Below, in pieces: positions 51,803 to 61,098 of a DNA stretch of 64,000 bases; position 1 is the stretch's first letter; every line of letters starts with the position of its first letter. Origin of the DNA: Planomonospora parontospora (lineage in GTDB: Bacteria; Actinomycetota; Actinomycetes; Streptosporangiales; Streptosporangiaceae); assembly GCA_014647935.1 (NCBI GenBank), contig BMQD01000001.1, forward strand, positions 62,001 through 126,000, written 5' to 3'. The position numbers and the translations under genes were made by a program. The notes beneath the pieces are model-generated. The model worked only from the letters and a program-made list of their open reading frames with translations, had not been told where the DNA came from and ran no database searches.

Positions 51803-51952
51803 GGTCCGGTGCCGGCCGACGTCGGCATCGCGGCCTACCGGATCGTGCAGGCGTCGCTGACGAACACCATCCGGCACGCGGGGGCCGCCACCGCGCGGGT
51901 ACGGCTGCGGTGGTCGTCCGCGACCGGCGCCTGGACATCGTGGCCGGAGTGA
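51803..51952 (+). pseudogene. Histidine-kinase HATPase remnant
   Basis: About 49 residues carry the N-box region of NarL-type sensor kinases (VPADVGIAAYRIVQASLTNT, IRHAGAATARVRLRW) and then run out of frame. Neither the dimerisation domain nor the remaining ATP-binding motifs are present. Confidence 0.6.
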
Positions 51953-52404
51953 TCGTCACCGACGCCCGCCGGAACACGGCCGTCTGCCGGGACCTGGACT
52001 TCCCCGCCCTGGCGCGCGGATACCGCCGGGACGGCGCCGCGGTCATGTTCGTGCCCGCCCTGGACTTCGGCCGCGACGCCTGGCACCACTCCCGTCCGGC
52101 GGTGGTGCGCGGGGTGGAGAACGGCTTCTCGGTCGTGCGCAGCGCGGCGGACGGGCACCTGACGGTGAGCGACCAGTACGGCCGCGTGCTCGCCGAGCGG
52201 GCGGCGGGCGGCCGGGAGATCGCGACCGTCGTCACGTCCGTTCCGGTGGGCGGGAGCGCCACCCTCTACACCCGCTGGGGGGACTGGTTCGCCTGGCTCT
52301 GCCTCGCATCGGCCGCAGCCGTCGCGGGGCGGGCGGCCGTACGGCGGCGGACGCGGCCGGTGCGGAGGTCAGCGGACGGCCGGAGCCGGGACGGCGGGCC
52401 CTGA
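51943..52404 (+). pseudogene. Remnant of nitrilase / apolipoprotein N-acyltransferase-like gene
   Basis: About 150 residues match the C-terminal part of Lnt/nitrilase-type carbon-nitrogen hydrolases: VCRDLDFPALARGYRRDGAA, MFVPALDFGRDAWHHSRPAV and RGVENGFSVVRSAADGHLTV with a following hydrophobic segment. The catalytic Cys region may be VCRDLD; the Glu and Lys parts are absent. It directly continues from the kinase remnant in another frame, so two broken genes are joined. Confidence 0.6.
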
Positions 52405-53163
52405 GCCGGCGGGCGCCGGAGAGGCCGCGGGCCGCCCGTCGCCCTGGAGCCGGTACGACGGCAGGCCGCGCCGCCTGATCAGCCACTCGGCGACGACGAT
52501 GTTGGGCAGCCAGCACAGGAACGGCACCGCGTGGTAGGCATTGGCGAACACCGCGTCGAACTCGGCGTCCACGTCCGCGAACGGCGTCTGCACCATGATG
52601 AGGACGCCCAGCCAGGTCCGCAGGGTCACCGCGGCGTAGGTGAGCGCGTAGTTGCGGATCATCCAGGCCTGGTGGCCGGCCGGATCGCCGGCACGGATCG
52701 CCCGGTAGGCGCGCAGGGCGGTGTGCCCCCACAGCAGGGCCAGTGCGCCGAACCCGAAGAAGCCGACCATCCCGGCCGAGTTGAACGGCGCCATGACCAG
52801 GGAGGAGACGCTGCCCACCGCGATCGAGCCGAGGTAGATCCGGCCGATGACGCGGTGCGCGGTGCGGAACCGGCCGCGCAGCCGGCGGGAGAACTGCCAG
52901 GGCCCCAGCGCGAGGGCGATGGAGGCGCTGACGACGTGGATGTAGAAGGCCGCCTGCACCGCGGGCGGGGCGTCGGCGTAGGCGCTCGCCAGGCCCGCGT
53001 CGTCGGCGGCCAGGGTGCGGAGGCTGCCCTGCGCATAGAGGGCGAGCGAGTAGCCGGTGATCGCCAGTGCGGTCAGCAGGACCACGGTCCAGCCGAGGCG
53101 GGACCGGGGGCGGGTTCGCGGCCGCGGCGCCGGGCCGGGTGCCGTGGTGGTGACGCCGGGCAT
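52369..53163 (-). CDS. DUF2306 membrane protein
   Basis: The 264-residue integral membrane protein starts at ATG 53163 after GGGGAG. Around six transmembrane helices are visible, with HVVSASIALALGPWQFSRRL, FRTAHRVIGRIYLGSIAVGS and HQAWMIRNYALTYAAVTLR. The His residues in these helices (DUF2306 pattern) suggest a haem- or metal-binding membrane protein. Function is unknown. It is divergent from the TetR gene at 53.2 kb and shares its palindromic operator. Its 3' end overlaps the nitrilase remnant by 36 bases. Confidence 0.88.
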   Translation of the reverse strand: MPGVTTTAPGPAPRPRTRPRSRLGWTVVLLTALAITGYSLALYAQGSLRTLAADDAGLASAYADAPPAVQAAFYIHVVSASIALALGPWQFSRRLRGRFRTAHRVIGRIYLGSIAVGSVSSLVMAPFNSAGMVGFFGFGALALLWGHTALRAYRAIRAGDPAGHQAWMIRNYALTYAAVTLRTWLGVLIMVQTPFADVDAEFDAVFANAYHAVPFLCWLPNIVVAEWLIRRRGLPSYRLQGDGRPAASPAPAGSGPAVPAPAVR

Positions 53164-53178
53164 GCGTTCTCCCCATCG

Positions 53179-53215
53179 ATGTTTAAAGCATTCACAATGT
53201 GAGCGTCTTAAACAT
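53179..53215. promoter_or_regulatory. Concentric palindrome, TetR operator
   Basis: ATGTTTAA (53179-53186) pairs with TTAAACAT (53208-53215), and an inner palindrome TCACAATGTGA (53192-53202) shares the same centre (53197). It lies in the divergent DUF2306/TetR region and is a good candidate for the binding site of the adjacent TetR regulator. Confidence 0.8.
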
Positions 53216-53240
53216 AAAGGGCGATGTTAGAGTCGTCAAC

Positions 53241-53840
53241 ATGTCCGACGGCGATCGCACCCGAACCTCCTACCACCACGGTGCGCTCCGGCGGGCGCTG
53301 CTCGACGGCGCCCGCGACCTGCTCGCCGAGCGGGGCGCCGCCGCGTTCAGCCTCAGCGAGCTGGCCCGCCGGGTGGGGGTGAGCACCGCCGCGCCGTACC
53401 GGCACTTCACCGACAAGGACGCGCTGCTGGACGCCCTGGCGGAGGAGGGCTACATGGCCTTCCACGCCGGACTGGAGGCGGCCGCGCGCGCGGCCGCCGG
53501 CCCCGGGGACCGCATCGTCCGGCTGGGCGTGGTCTACCTGCGCTTCGCGGAGGAGACCCCCGCGCTCTTCGAGATCATGTTCCGGGACCGGCCGGGCCGC
53601 CCGTCCGGTCCCGCGACCTTCGAGCTGCTGGTCACCGCGGTGGGGCAGGCGCAGGACGCGGGCGCGCTGCGGTCCGGGCAGCCGCCGGTGGTCCTGGCCC
53701 GGACGATCTGGGCGCTGCTGCACGGGCTCGCGATCCTGGTCGGGCAGGGCGGCTTCGGCAAACTGGGCATCGACGAGCCCCGGGAGCGGCTCGTCGCCGA
53801 GAGCATGGCGGCGTTCCTGCGGGTCCGGCCGGAGGTCTGA
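53241..53840 (+). CDS. TetR-family regulator (of DUF2306 gene)
   Basis: The 199-residue protein starts at ATG 53241. The HTH is LRRALLDGARDLLAERGAAA through VSTAAPYRHFTDKDALLDAL. The C-terminal domain includes EETPALFEIMFRDRPGRPSG and LLHGLAILVGQGGFG, a WHG/TetR_C_13-like pattern. The open frame extends to 53199 but that part overlaps the operator, so the later ATG is preferred. It probably represses itself and the DUF2306 gene. Confidence 0.9.
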   Translation: MSDGDRTRTSYHHGALRRALLDGARDLLAERGAAAFSLSELARRVGVSTAAPYRHFTDKDALLDALAEEGYMAFHAGLEAAARAAAGPGDRIVRLGVVYLRFAEETPALFEIMFRDRPGRPSGPATFELLVTAVGQAQDAGALRSGQPPVVLARTIWALLHGLAILVGQGGFGKLGIDEPRERLVAESMAAFLRVRPEV

Positions 53841-53864
53841 GGGCGGCCCTTCCGTATACGCCGA

Positions 53865-53911
53865 GGGCCCGCCGCATCCGCCGGAGGAGACCCCGGCGGC
53901 GCGGCGGGCCC
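53865..53911. terminator. Bidirectional terminator between TetR and mmsB
   Basis: Outer arms 53865-53875 and 53901-53911 (GGGCCCGCCGC and its complement) are extended by an inner CCGCCGG/CCGGCGG pairing. It lies between convergent genes. A U-tract is absent. Confidence 0.75.
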
Positions 53912-53926
53912 GGTGGGGGCGGCCGC

Positions 53927-55192
53927 TCAGCCGCCCGCGCCGGCGCGGCGCTTGGTCCAGACGTCGAAGGCGACGGCGATGAGCAGCACCAGCCCCTTGA
54001 AGAGCATCACCCGCTCGCTCGGCGCGCCGATGAGGGACATGCCGTTGTTGATCACGGCCATGATGAGGCCGCCGGTGATGGCGCCCACCACCTTGCCGAC
54101 GCCGCCCTGCACGGCGGCGCCGCCGATGAACGCCGCCGCGATGGCGTCCAGCTCGAAGCTGTTGCCCGCGGTGGGACCGGCCTGGTTGAGCCGCCCGGCG
54201 AAGATGATGCCGGCCAGCGCCGAGAGCACGCCCATGTTGACGAAGAGCCAGAACGTGACGGACTTGACCTTGATGCCGGACAGGCTCGCGGCGTGCAGGT
54301 TGCCGCCGATGGCGTAGATGTGGCGGCCGAAGACGGCGCGGTTGGTCAGCAGCGTGTAGCCCAGCACGAGGACGGCGAGCAGCACCAGGACCCAGGGCAG
54401 GTTCTTGAACCGGGCCAGCTGCACGATGACCGTCATCACCACCGCGGCGGCGGCGATCATCTTGAGCGCGAACAGCGGCAGCGCGTCGACCTGCTGCCGG
54501 TAGCCGAGGCGCGCCTGGCGGGCCCGCCACTGGGTGCCGACGATCCCGGCCACGATGGCCAGCCCGACGATCAGGGTGAACAGGTCGGCGCCGCCGAGCG
54601 GGCCGAGGCCGACGTTGCCGAGGAAGCCGGGCAGGAAGCCGTTGGCCAGGGTCCGGACCTCGTCGGGGAAGGGGCCGATGCCCTGGTTGCCGAGCACGGT
54701 GAGGGTCAGCGCCCGGAAGATCAGCATTCCGGCCAGGGTGACGATGAACGCCGGGATGCCGAAGTAGGCGACCCAGTAGCCCTGCCAGGCCCCGATCAGC
54801 GCGCCGACCAGGAGCGTGATGAGGAGCGCCGGCGGCCACGGCATGCCCATGTCCACCATCAGCACCGCCGCGACGGCGCCGCTGACCGCCACCACCGAGC
54901 CCACCGACAGGTCGATGTGGCCGGCGATGATGATCAGGATCATGCCGATCGCGAGGATCAGGATGTAGGAGTTCTGCACCATGATGTTCGAGATGTTCTG
55001 CGGGCTGAGCAGACCACCGTCGGTCAGGATGGAGAACAGGACGATGATCAGCGCGAAGGCGACGTAGATGCCGCTCTCGCGCAGGTTGAAGGAGAACCGG
55101 CGGCCCGACGCCTTCGCGGGGGGCGGGCCGCCGCCCACGACCTCGGCCCCGGCGTCGGGGGCCGACGCCTTGCCGCTGCTCGTCTGTGTCAT
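53927..55192 (-). CDS. mmsB: Multiple-monosaccharide ABC permease
   Basis: The 421-residue permease of the ribose/xylose type has about ten transmembrane helices. NSYILILAIGMILIIIAGHI, DLSVGSVVAVSGA, YFGIPAFIVTLAGM and NAVFGRHIYAIGG-type blocks are seen (here NRAVFGRHIYAIGGN). The N-terminal 35 residues are Ala/Pro/Gly-rich and cytoplasmic. It forms the homodimeric channel that works with the MmsA ATPase and the ChvE lipoprotein encoded upstream. The start ATG overlaps the mmsA stop by one base (TAATG). Confidence 0.92.
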   Translation of the reverse strand: MTQTSSGKASAPDAGAEVVGGGPPPAKASGRRFSFNLRESGIYVAFALIIVLFSILTDGGLLSPQNISNIMVQNSYILILAIGMILIIIAGHIDLSVGSVVAVSGAVAAVLMVDMGMPWPPALLITLLVGALIGAWQGYWVAYFGIPAFIVTLAGMLIFRALTLTVLGNQGIGPFPDEVRTLANGFLPGFLGNVGLGPLGGADLFTLIVGLAIVAGIVGTQWRARQARLGYRQQVDALPLFALKMIAAAAVVMTVIVQLARFKNLPWVLVLLAVLVLGYTLLTNRAVFGRHIYAIGGNLHAASLSGIKVKSVTFWLFVNMGVLSALAGIIFAGRLNQAGPTAGNSFELDAIAAAFIGGAAVQGGVGKVVGAITGGLIMAVINNGMSLIGAPSERVMLFKGLVLLIAVAFDVWTKRRAGAGG

Positions 55193-56721
55193 TACTCCTT
55201 CTCCCTGGTCATGAACTGCATGAGGCGCTCGGGGGTGGCCTCGGCTCGCGGCACCTCGCCGGTGATGCGCCCGGCCGACATCGCGTAGATGCGGTCGCAG
55301 AGACCGAGCAGCTCGGGAAGCTCCGAGGAGATCACGAGCACGGCCCGGCCCTGGTCGGCGAGCTGGTTGATGATGGCGTAGATCTCGTACTTGGCGCCCA
55401 CGTCGATGCCGCGGGTGGGCTCGTCCAGGATCAGCACGTCGGGGTCAGTGAAGATCCACTTCGAGAGCACGACCTTCTGCTGGTTGCCGCCGCTGAGCTT
55501 CCCGGTGACCGCCAGCACGCTGGGAGCCTTGATGTTCATGTCGGCCCGGAAGCCGTCGGCGACCCTGTACTCCTCGTTGCCGTCGATCCAGCCGCGCCTG
55601 GCGAGCTTGCCCAGCGCGGCGGCCGAGACGTTGCGCTGGATGTCCTGGATGAGGTTGAGGCCGTACCGCTTGCGGTCCTCGGTGGCGTAGGCGATCTTGT
55701 GGGAGATGGCCTCGGTGACCGAGCGGAGCTGGATCTCCCTGCCGTCCTTGTAGACGCGCCCGGAGATGCCGACCCCGTAGCTGCGGCCGAACACGCTCAT
55801 CGCCAGCTCGGTACGGCCGGCGCCCATGAGCCCGGCCAGGCCGACGATCTCGCCGCGGCGCAGCGTCAGGTTGGCGCCGGAGACGACGGCGCGCTCGGGC
55901 TGGGCCGGGCTGTGCACGGTCCAGTCCTCGATCCGCAGCACCTCCTCGCCGATCGTGGGCTCGTGCGGCGGGAACCGGTGCTCCAGGTCGCGGCCGACCA
56001 TGCCGGAGATGATCCGGTCCTCGGTGACCTCGCCGCCCGACATGTCCAGCGTCTCGATGGTCCGGCCGTCGCGGATGATCGTGGTGGAGTCGGCGATGGC
56101 TTTGATCTCGTTCAGCTTGTGCGAGATGATCACCGAGGTGATGCCCTCGTCGCGCAGCCCGCGCAGCAGGTCGAGCAGGTGCGCGGAGTCCTCGTCGTTG
56201 AGCGCCGCGGTCGGCTCGTCGAGGATGAGCAGCCGGACCCGCTTCGACAGCGCCTTGGCGATCTCGACGAGCTGCTGCTTGCCCACCCCGATGTCCATCG
56301 CCCGCGTCACCGGGTTCTCCCGGAGCCCGACCCGCTCGAGGAGCGCGGCGGCCTCGGCGTTCGTGTGGTTCCAGTCGATCAGGCCGCGCCGGGTCCGCTC
56401 GTTGCCGAGGAAGATGTTCTCGGCGATCGACAGGTACGGGCTGAGCGCGAGCTCCTGGTGGATGATGACGATGCCGCGCCGCTCGCTGTCCCGGATGCCG
56501 GAGAACCGGCACGGCTCCCCGTCGAAGACGATCTCGCCGTCGTAGGAGCCGTGCGGGTACACCCCCGACAGGACCTTCATCAGCGTCGACTTGCCGGCGC
56601 CGTTCTCGCCGCAGACGGCGTGGATCTCGCCGCGCCGTACCGCCAGGTTGACGTCCTGGAGGGCCTTGACGCCCGGGAACGTCTTGGTGATGCCCCGCAT
56701 CTGAAGTATGTGGTCGGTCAT
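55192..56721 (-). CDS. mmsA: Multiple-monosaccharide ABC ATPase, duplicated domain
   Basis: The 509-residue protein has two ABC modules. The first (about 5-250) has [30 protein letters not shown] and [13 protein letters not shown]. The second (about 265-500) has a degenerate Walker A ([12 protein letters not shown]) as is usual for sugar ATPases of the XylG/MglA type, plus [15 protein letters not shown] and [16 protein letters not shown]. The ATPase energises uptake of xylose, glucose or related sugars. It is translationally coupled to mmsB. Confidence 0.95.
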   Translation of the reverse strand: MTDHILQMRGITKTFPGVKALQDVNLAVRRGEIHAVCGENGAGKSTLMKVLSGVYPHGSYDGEIVFDGEPCRFSGIRDSERRGIVIIHQELALSPYLSIAENIFLGNERTRRGLIDWNHTNAEAAALLERVGLRENPVTRAMDIGVGKQQLVEIAKALSKRVRLLILDEPTAALNDEDSAHLLDLLRGLRDEGITSVIISHKLNEIKAIADSTTIIRDGRTIETLDMSGGEVTEDRIISGMVGRDLEHRFPPHEPTIGEEVLRIEDWTVHSPAQPERAVVSGANLTLRRGEIVGLAGLMGAGRTELAMSVFGRSYGVGISGRVYKDGREIQLRSVTEAISHKIAYATEDRKRYGLNLIQDIQRNVSAAALGKLARRGWIDGNEEYRVADGFRADMNIKAPSVLAVTGKLSGGNQQKVVLSKWIFTDPDVLILDEPTRGIDVGAKYEIYAIINQLADQGRAVLVISSELPELLGLCDRIYAMSAGRITGEVPRAEATPERLMQFMTREKE

Positions 56722-56746
56722 GCCGTCCGTCTCCCCCCTCGCGACC

Positions 56747-56789
56747 GGCGCCGGGCCGGCCCTTCGGGAGGAAGGACCGGCCCGGCGCC
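56747..56789 (-). terminator. Strong hairpin between chvE and mmsA (attenuator)
   Basis: Thirteen-base arms GGCGCCGGGCCGG (56747-56759) and CCGGCCCGGCGCC (56777-56789) pair perfectly across a 17-base loop. The hairpin begins eight bases after the binding-protein stop codon in the direction of transcription. Such hairpins often let the binding protein be made in excess of the transporter. Confidence 0.7.
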
Positions 56790-56797
56790 GCGCCGGT

Positions 56798-57928
56798 CTA
56801 CTTGAGCTGGTCCTCGGTGTAGTAACCGGAGTCGACGAGGATCTGCTTGTAGTTGTCCTTGTAGACCACGACGGGCTCGAGCAGGTAGGACGGGACGACC
56901 TTGTTGCCGTTGTCGTAGTCGGTGGTGTTGTTCACCTCGGGCTTGCCGCCCTTGAGCACGGCGTCGGCCATCTTGACGGTGACCTCGGCGAGCTTGCGGG
57001 TGTCCTTGTAGATCGTCGCGTACTGCTCGTCGGCGATGATCGACTTCACCGAGGCGACCTCGGCGTCCTGGCCGGTGACGACCGGGTAGGGCTGGTCGGC
57101 GGTGCCGTACCCGCTGCTCTTCAGCGCGGACAGGATGCCGATGGACAGGCCGTCGTACGGCGAGAGCACGCCCTGGACCTTGGCGTCGGAGTAGGCCTTG
57201 GTGATCAGGTCCTCCATGCGCTTCTGCGCGGTGGCCGGGTCCCAGCGCAGGATGGCGACGGTCTTGAAGTCCGTCTCACCGCTCTTGACGACCAGGGTGC
57301 CCTTGTCGATGTACGGCTTGAGCACCTCCATGGCGCCGTTGTAGAAGAAGGTGGCGTTGTTGTCGTCGGGCGAGCCGGCGAAGATCTCGATGTTGAACGG
57401 GCCCTTGGCGTCGCCGTCGGAGCCGTCGGCCTTCTTCAGCCCGAGGCCCACCAGCAGCGAGGTCGCCTGCTGCACGCCGACCTTGTGGTTGTCGAAGGTG
57501 GCGTAGTAGTCGACGTTCGGGGTGTTGCGGATGAGCCGGTCGTAGGCGATCACCGGGATCTTGGCGTCGGCCGCCTGCTGCAGCTGCGTGGTGATCGCGG
57601 TGCCGTCGATCGAGGCGATGATCAGCAGCTTCGCGCCCTTGGTGATCTGGTTCTCGATCTGGTTGACCTGGGTGGGGATGTCGTTCTCCGCGTACTGCAG
57701 GTCGACCTTGTAACCCAGCTTCTCCAGGGAGCTCTTGACGTTGTCGCCGTCGTGGATCCACCGCTCGGACGACTTGGTGGGCATGGTGACGCCGACGAGG
57801 GCGCCCGTGGCCGACCCCGCGCTCGGCGCCGCCTCCTGGTCGACCGTCTTGGTGGCCGAGCCGCAGGCGGTCATCGCCAGGGCCATCGCCAGGCCGATCG
57901 GCACGGTGGCCAGCTTCGCGAGCCTCAT
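56798..57928 (-). CDS. chvE: Multiple-sugar-binding lipoprotein ChvE-type
   Basis: The 376-residue protein starts at ATG 57928 after GGAGAG. The signal ends ALAMTAC (lipid Cys). [40 protein letters not shown] and [19 protein letters not shown] are ChvE/GguE-type blocks that bind several monosaccharides. It is the first gene of the chvE-mmsA-mmsB operon, separated from mmsA by a hairpin. The frame extends to 58015 without homology. Confidence 0.93.
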   Translation of the reverse strand: MRLAKLATVPIGLAMALAMTACGSATKTVDQEAAPSAGSATGALVGVTMPTKSSERWIHDGDNVKSSLEKLGYKVDLQYAENDIPTQVNQIENQITKGAKLLIIASIDGTAITTQLQQAADAKIPVIAYDRLIRNTPNVDYYATFDNHKVGVQQATSLLVGLGLKKADGSDGDAKGPFNIEIFAGSPDDNNATFFYNGAMEVLKPYIDKGTLVVKSGETDFKTVAILRWDPATAQKRMEDLITKAYSDAKVQGVLSPYDGLSIGILSALKSSGYGTADQPYPVVTGQDAEVASVKSIIADEQYATIYKDTRKLAEVTVKMADAVLKGGKPEVNNTTDYDNGNKVVPSYLLEPVVVYKDNYKQILVDSGYYTEDQLK

Positions 57929-58021
57929 GTTCTCTCCTTCAAGTGACGCGGACGCATTCACGGCCGCTGCGACCACGGCCCCTCCGCCGTGTCGCCCGGG
58001 TCTCTTGGTGCTCATCGGCGG

Positions 58022-58035
58022 TGTTAGCGTTCACA
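58022..58035. promoter_or_regulatory. LacI-type operator candidate upstream of chvE
   Basis: TGTTAGCGTTCACA is an imperfect 14-base palindrome with a CG centre, similar to sugar-responsive LacI or ROK operators. It lies 94 bases before the chvE start. No regulator gene is adjacent. Confidence 0.4.
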
Positions 58036-58197
58036 TTCAGCGGCGGCGAACATACCGACGAATGTTTCAGGGGTGTGAACAGTTATCAAATGCCCAGGCA
58101 GGCCGCTAGTCAAGGTTTGTGACAGCACCGTGACATCACGGTCGGGCAGGGTGATCGGCGGGGGCATCCCGCCGGCCGCACCGGGTAGGGAGCCGCC

Positions 58198-59610
58198 ATG
58201 AGGACGCTATGGCTCTTTGCGGACGGCGAGTGGCGGGCGAGCGCGAGCACCGGCACGATCGCCGTGGATGATCCGGCGACCGGCGAGCGCGTGGGCGAGT
58301 GCCCGCGCGGCTGCGCCGAGGACGTCGGGACCGCCGTGCGGTCGGCGCGCGCCGCCGCCCCCGGCTGGGCGCGCGTCGCCCCGGCCGAGCGCGGCGCGCG
58401 GCTGCGCCGCGCCGCCGCCCGGGTCAGGGAGCACGCCGACGAGCTGGCCCGGCTGGTGACGGCGGAGATGGGCAAGCCGCTGGCGGACGCGCGGGGCGGC
58501 GTGGAGGCCGGCGCCGGGACCCTGGAGCAGTACGCCGAGCTGGGGCCCCTGCGCGGCGGGCGCAGCCTCCAGGGCGGCTGGGGCGCGACCGACCTGATGG
58601 TCCGCGAGCCGCGCGGAGTGGTCGGCGTCATCACCCCCTGGAACGACCCGGTGGCGATCGCCTGCGGTCTGATCGGCGCCGCCCTGGTCACCGGGAACAC
58701 CGTGGTGCACAAGCCCTCCGAGCGCACCCCGCACACCGGGGCCCGCCTGGTCGAACTGCTCGCCGACGACCTGCCGCCGGGTGTGCTCACCATGGTCGCG
58801 GGGGACCGGAGCGCCGGTGCGCCGCTCGCCGCCCACCCGGATCTGGACCTGCTCGCCCACGTGGGCTCCAGCGCCGCCGGGCGGGAGGTCGCCGCCGCGG
58901 CCCGGTGCCGGGTGCTGCGGGAGAACGGCGGCAAGGACCCGCTGATCGTGGACGCGGGGGTCGATCCGAAATGGGCCGCCGAGCAGGCCGCCCTGGGCTG
59001 CTTCGCCAACGCGGGCCAGATCTGCGTCTCCGTGGAGCGGATCTACGTCCACCGCTCCGTCGCCGAGCCGTTCACCACCTCCCTCGTCGCCGCGGCGGAG
59101 GCGCTGCGCACGGGCCCCGGCCTGGACGAGGCGACCACGCTCGGCCCGCTCGTCGACCGCAGGCAGCGCGAGACCGTGCACGGGCATGTGCGCGCGGCGG
59201 TCGCCGCGGGCGCGCGCCTGCTGGTCGGCGGCCGGATCCCCGACGGGCCCGGCGCCTTCTACCCGGCCACCGTGCTGGCCGACTGCACCGACGACATGGC
59301 GGTGCTGCGGGAGGAGACGTTCGGGCCGGTCGCGGCGGTCCGCGTGGTCGAGAGCTTCGACGAGGCGCTGGCCCTGGCCAACACGGGGGAGTACGGCCTG
59401 GCCGCCACGGTGCTCACCCCCTCGCTCGCCCACGTGCAGCGGGCCTGGCGCGAGCTGCGCGCGGGCACGGTGAAGGTCAACGCGGTCTTCGGAGGCGCGC
59501 CGGGCGGCGCGGCGCAGCCCCTCGGGGCGAGCGGGGAGGGCTTCGGGTACGGCCCCGAGCTGCTCGACGAGATGACCCACACCAAGGTCGTGCACATCGC
59601 CGTCCCTTGA
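58198..59610 (+). CDS. NAD(P)-dependent aldehyde dehydrogenase
   Basis: The 470-residue enzyme has VVGVITPWNDPVAIACGLIG, TVVHKPSERTPHTGARL, the general-base Glu in LRENGGKDPL, catalytic Cys in GCFANAGQICVSVERIYVHR and LREETFGPVAAVRVV near the C-terminus. The substrate is not obvious; the family includes succinate-semialdehyde and aromatic aldehyde dehydrogenases. ATG 58198 is preceded by GGGAG. It is monocistronic and divergent from chvE. Confidence 0.93.
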   Translation: MRTLWLFADGEWRASASTGTIAVDDPATGERVGECPRGCAEDVGTAVRSARAAAPGWARVAPAERGARLRRAAARVREHADELARLVTAEMGKPLADARGGVEAGAGTLEQYAELGPLRGGRSLQGGWGATDLMVREPRGVVGVITPWNDPVAIACGLIGAALVTGNTVVHKPSERTPHTGARLVELLADDLPPGVLTMVAGDRSAGAPLAAHPDLDLLAHVGSSAAGREVAAAARCRVLRENGGKDPLIVDAGVDPKWAAEQAALGCFANAGQICVSVERIYVHRSVAEPFTTSLVAAAEALRTGPGLDEATTLGPLVDRRQRETVHGHVRAAVAAGARLLVGGRIPDGPGAFYPATVLADCTDDMAVLREETFGPVAAVRVVESFDEALALANTGEYGLAATVLTPSLAHVQRAWRELRAGTVKVNAVFGGAPGGAAQPLGASGEGFGYGPELLDEMTHTKVVHIAVP

Positions 59611-59751
59611 GCCCTCCCTTGAACCGCCTCTTGAGCCGTCCTTGAACGGTCCGGGCCGTCCGCGGGTTGGGAGATTCCAGTAGCCGGAACGTGACCGCGG
59701 GCGTACGGTGAGTGCGCGAAAACCACGCCTCACTCCCCACAGGAGTCGCCC

Positions 59752-60006
59752 ATGGGCACTTCGGACGGCCGGGTCCTCATCATCATCGTGATCGCGTCGA
59801 TCGCGTTCTTCGTCGGGAGGCGCTTCCAGCGGACACGGGACACGTGGGCGGGCTGGGGGAGTGCGATCAAGGACGCGAAGACGGCGGCGGACAAGATCCC
59901 CAAGGCCAAGGCGGACGCCTGGGCCGCGGTCCGGGGCATGCTCGCGGTCGGCGTGGTCGTGCTGATCTTCTTCGCGGTGGTCGTGAACGCGCTGCGGTAC
60001 GGCTGA
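59752..60006 (+). CDS. Small membrane protein, 84 residues
   Basis: The 84-residue protein has two hydrophobic segments, VLIIIVIASIAFFVG (about 8-22) and MLAVGVVVLIFFAVVVNAL (about 63-81), with a charged Lys/Asp-rich loop between them (TRDTWAGWGSAIKDAKTAAD, then KIPKAKADAW). Both ends probably face the same side. GGAG seven bases upstream supports ATG 59752. I know no family. It stands alone, convergent with the LacI gene. Confidence 0.75.
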   Translation: MGTSDGRVLIIIVIASIAFFVGRRFQRTRDTWAGWGSAIKDAKTAADKIPKAKADAWAAVRGMLAVGVVVLIFFAVVVNALRYG

Positions 60007-60102
60007 GCGCCCCCGGCCCGCGCCGCGGCGAAACCGGCGCTCCGGTGCGGCCGGCCTCTCCGTCCGGGACCCGCCCCGGCCGAGCGCCCCGCCGGGAGCG
60101 GG

Positions 60103-61098
60103 TCAGGCCGACTCGCGCACCACCAGCTCCGCCGGGAGGATCACCGGATCGGCGGGACCGCCCTCCAGCAGGCGGAGCAGCAGGCGGGCGGAGGCCGCCG
60201 CCTGCTCGCCCATGGGGCTGCGCACCGTGGTGAGCGGGGGGTCGGTGTAGAGGGCGGCCTCGATGTCGTCGTAGCCCACGACGGCCACGTCGTCGGGGAC
60301 CCGGCGGCCCGCCTCGCGCAGGGCCCGCAGGGCGCCGACGGCCATGAGGTCGTTGGCGGCGAACACCGCGTCCAGCGCCGGGTCGTCCTGCAGGAGCTGG
60401 CGCATGGCCGCCGCCCCGGAGGCCCGGGTGAAGTCGCCGATGGCGACGATCGACCGGCGGCCGGTGCCGCGCAGCGTGTCGCGGTAGGCGGTGAGCCTGT
60501 CCTGCGAGGCCGGCATGTCCAGCGGGCCGGAGATCGTGGCGATCCGGCGCCGCCCCCGGTCGAGCAGGTGCCGGATCGCCTGGGTGGCGCCGCCGAGGTT
60601 GTCGTTGTCGGCGAAGGGCACGTCCACCGGCGTGCCGAGCCTGCCCTGGGAGACCATCGGCAGCCCCAGCCGGGCCAGCGCGGCGGGCAGCGGGTCGGCG
60701 CCGTGCATCGACACGAGCATGACGCCGTCCACGTGCCCGGCCGAGACGAACCGCTGCACGCGCCGGTGGCTCTCGGCCGAGCCCGCGATCATCAGGACGA
60801 CCTGCTTGCCCGCCGCCTCCAGCTCGCGGCTGGCGGCGCGGACGACCGCGGAGAACATCGGGTCGTCGGAGACGAGCCCGGCCGGCGGATCGGAGACGAT
60901 CATGGCGATCGCGTCCGTGCGCTGGGTCACCAGGCTGCGGGCCGCGGGGTTGGGCACGTAGCCCAGCTCCTGCACGGCCCGCAGCACGAGCTCCCGGATC
61001 TCCGGGGTGACCGTGTCCTGGCCGTTGACGACCCGGGAGACGCTCGACTTGGACACTCCGGCCCGGGCGGCGACCGCCTCCAAGGTGGGTCGTTTCAT
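60103..61098 (-). CDS. LacI-family regulator of beta-glucoside operon
   Basis: The 331-residue protein starts MKRPTLEAVAARAGVSKSSV (HTH 4-25) followed by SRVVNGQDTVTPEIRE (hinge helix) and a periplasmic-binding-like effector domain (about 60-331; RTDAIAMIVSDPPAG, DAVFAANDLMAVGALRAL, VAVVGYDDIEAALYTDPPL). It overlaps the GH1 gene by four bases (ATGA), so it is the last gene of the operon and presumably represses it until a glucoside is present, like CebR/BglR. Confidence 0.93.
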   Translation of the reverse strand: MKRPTLEAVAARAGVSKSSVSRVVNGQDTVTPEIRELVLRAVQELGYVPNPAARSLVTQRTDAIAMIVSDPPAGLVSDDPMFSAVVRAASRELEAAGKQVVLMIAGSAESHRRVQRFVSAGHVDGVMLVSMHGADPLPAALARLGLPMVSQGRLGTPVDVPFADNDNLGGATQAIRHLLDRGRRRIATISGPLDMPASQDRLTAYRDTLRGTGRRSIVAIGDFTRASGAAAMRQLLQDDPALDAVFAANDLMAVGALRALREAGRRVPDDVAVVGYDDIEAALYTDPPLTTVRSPMGEQAAASARLLLRLLEGGPADPVILPAELVVRESA

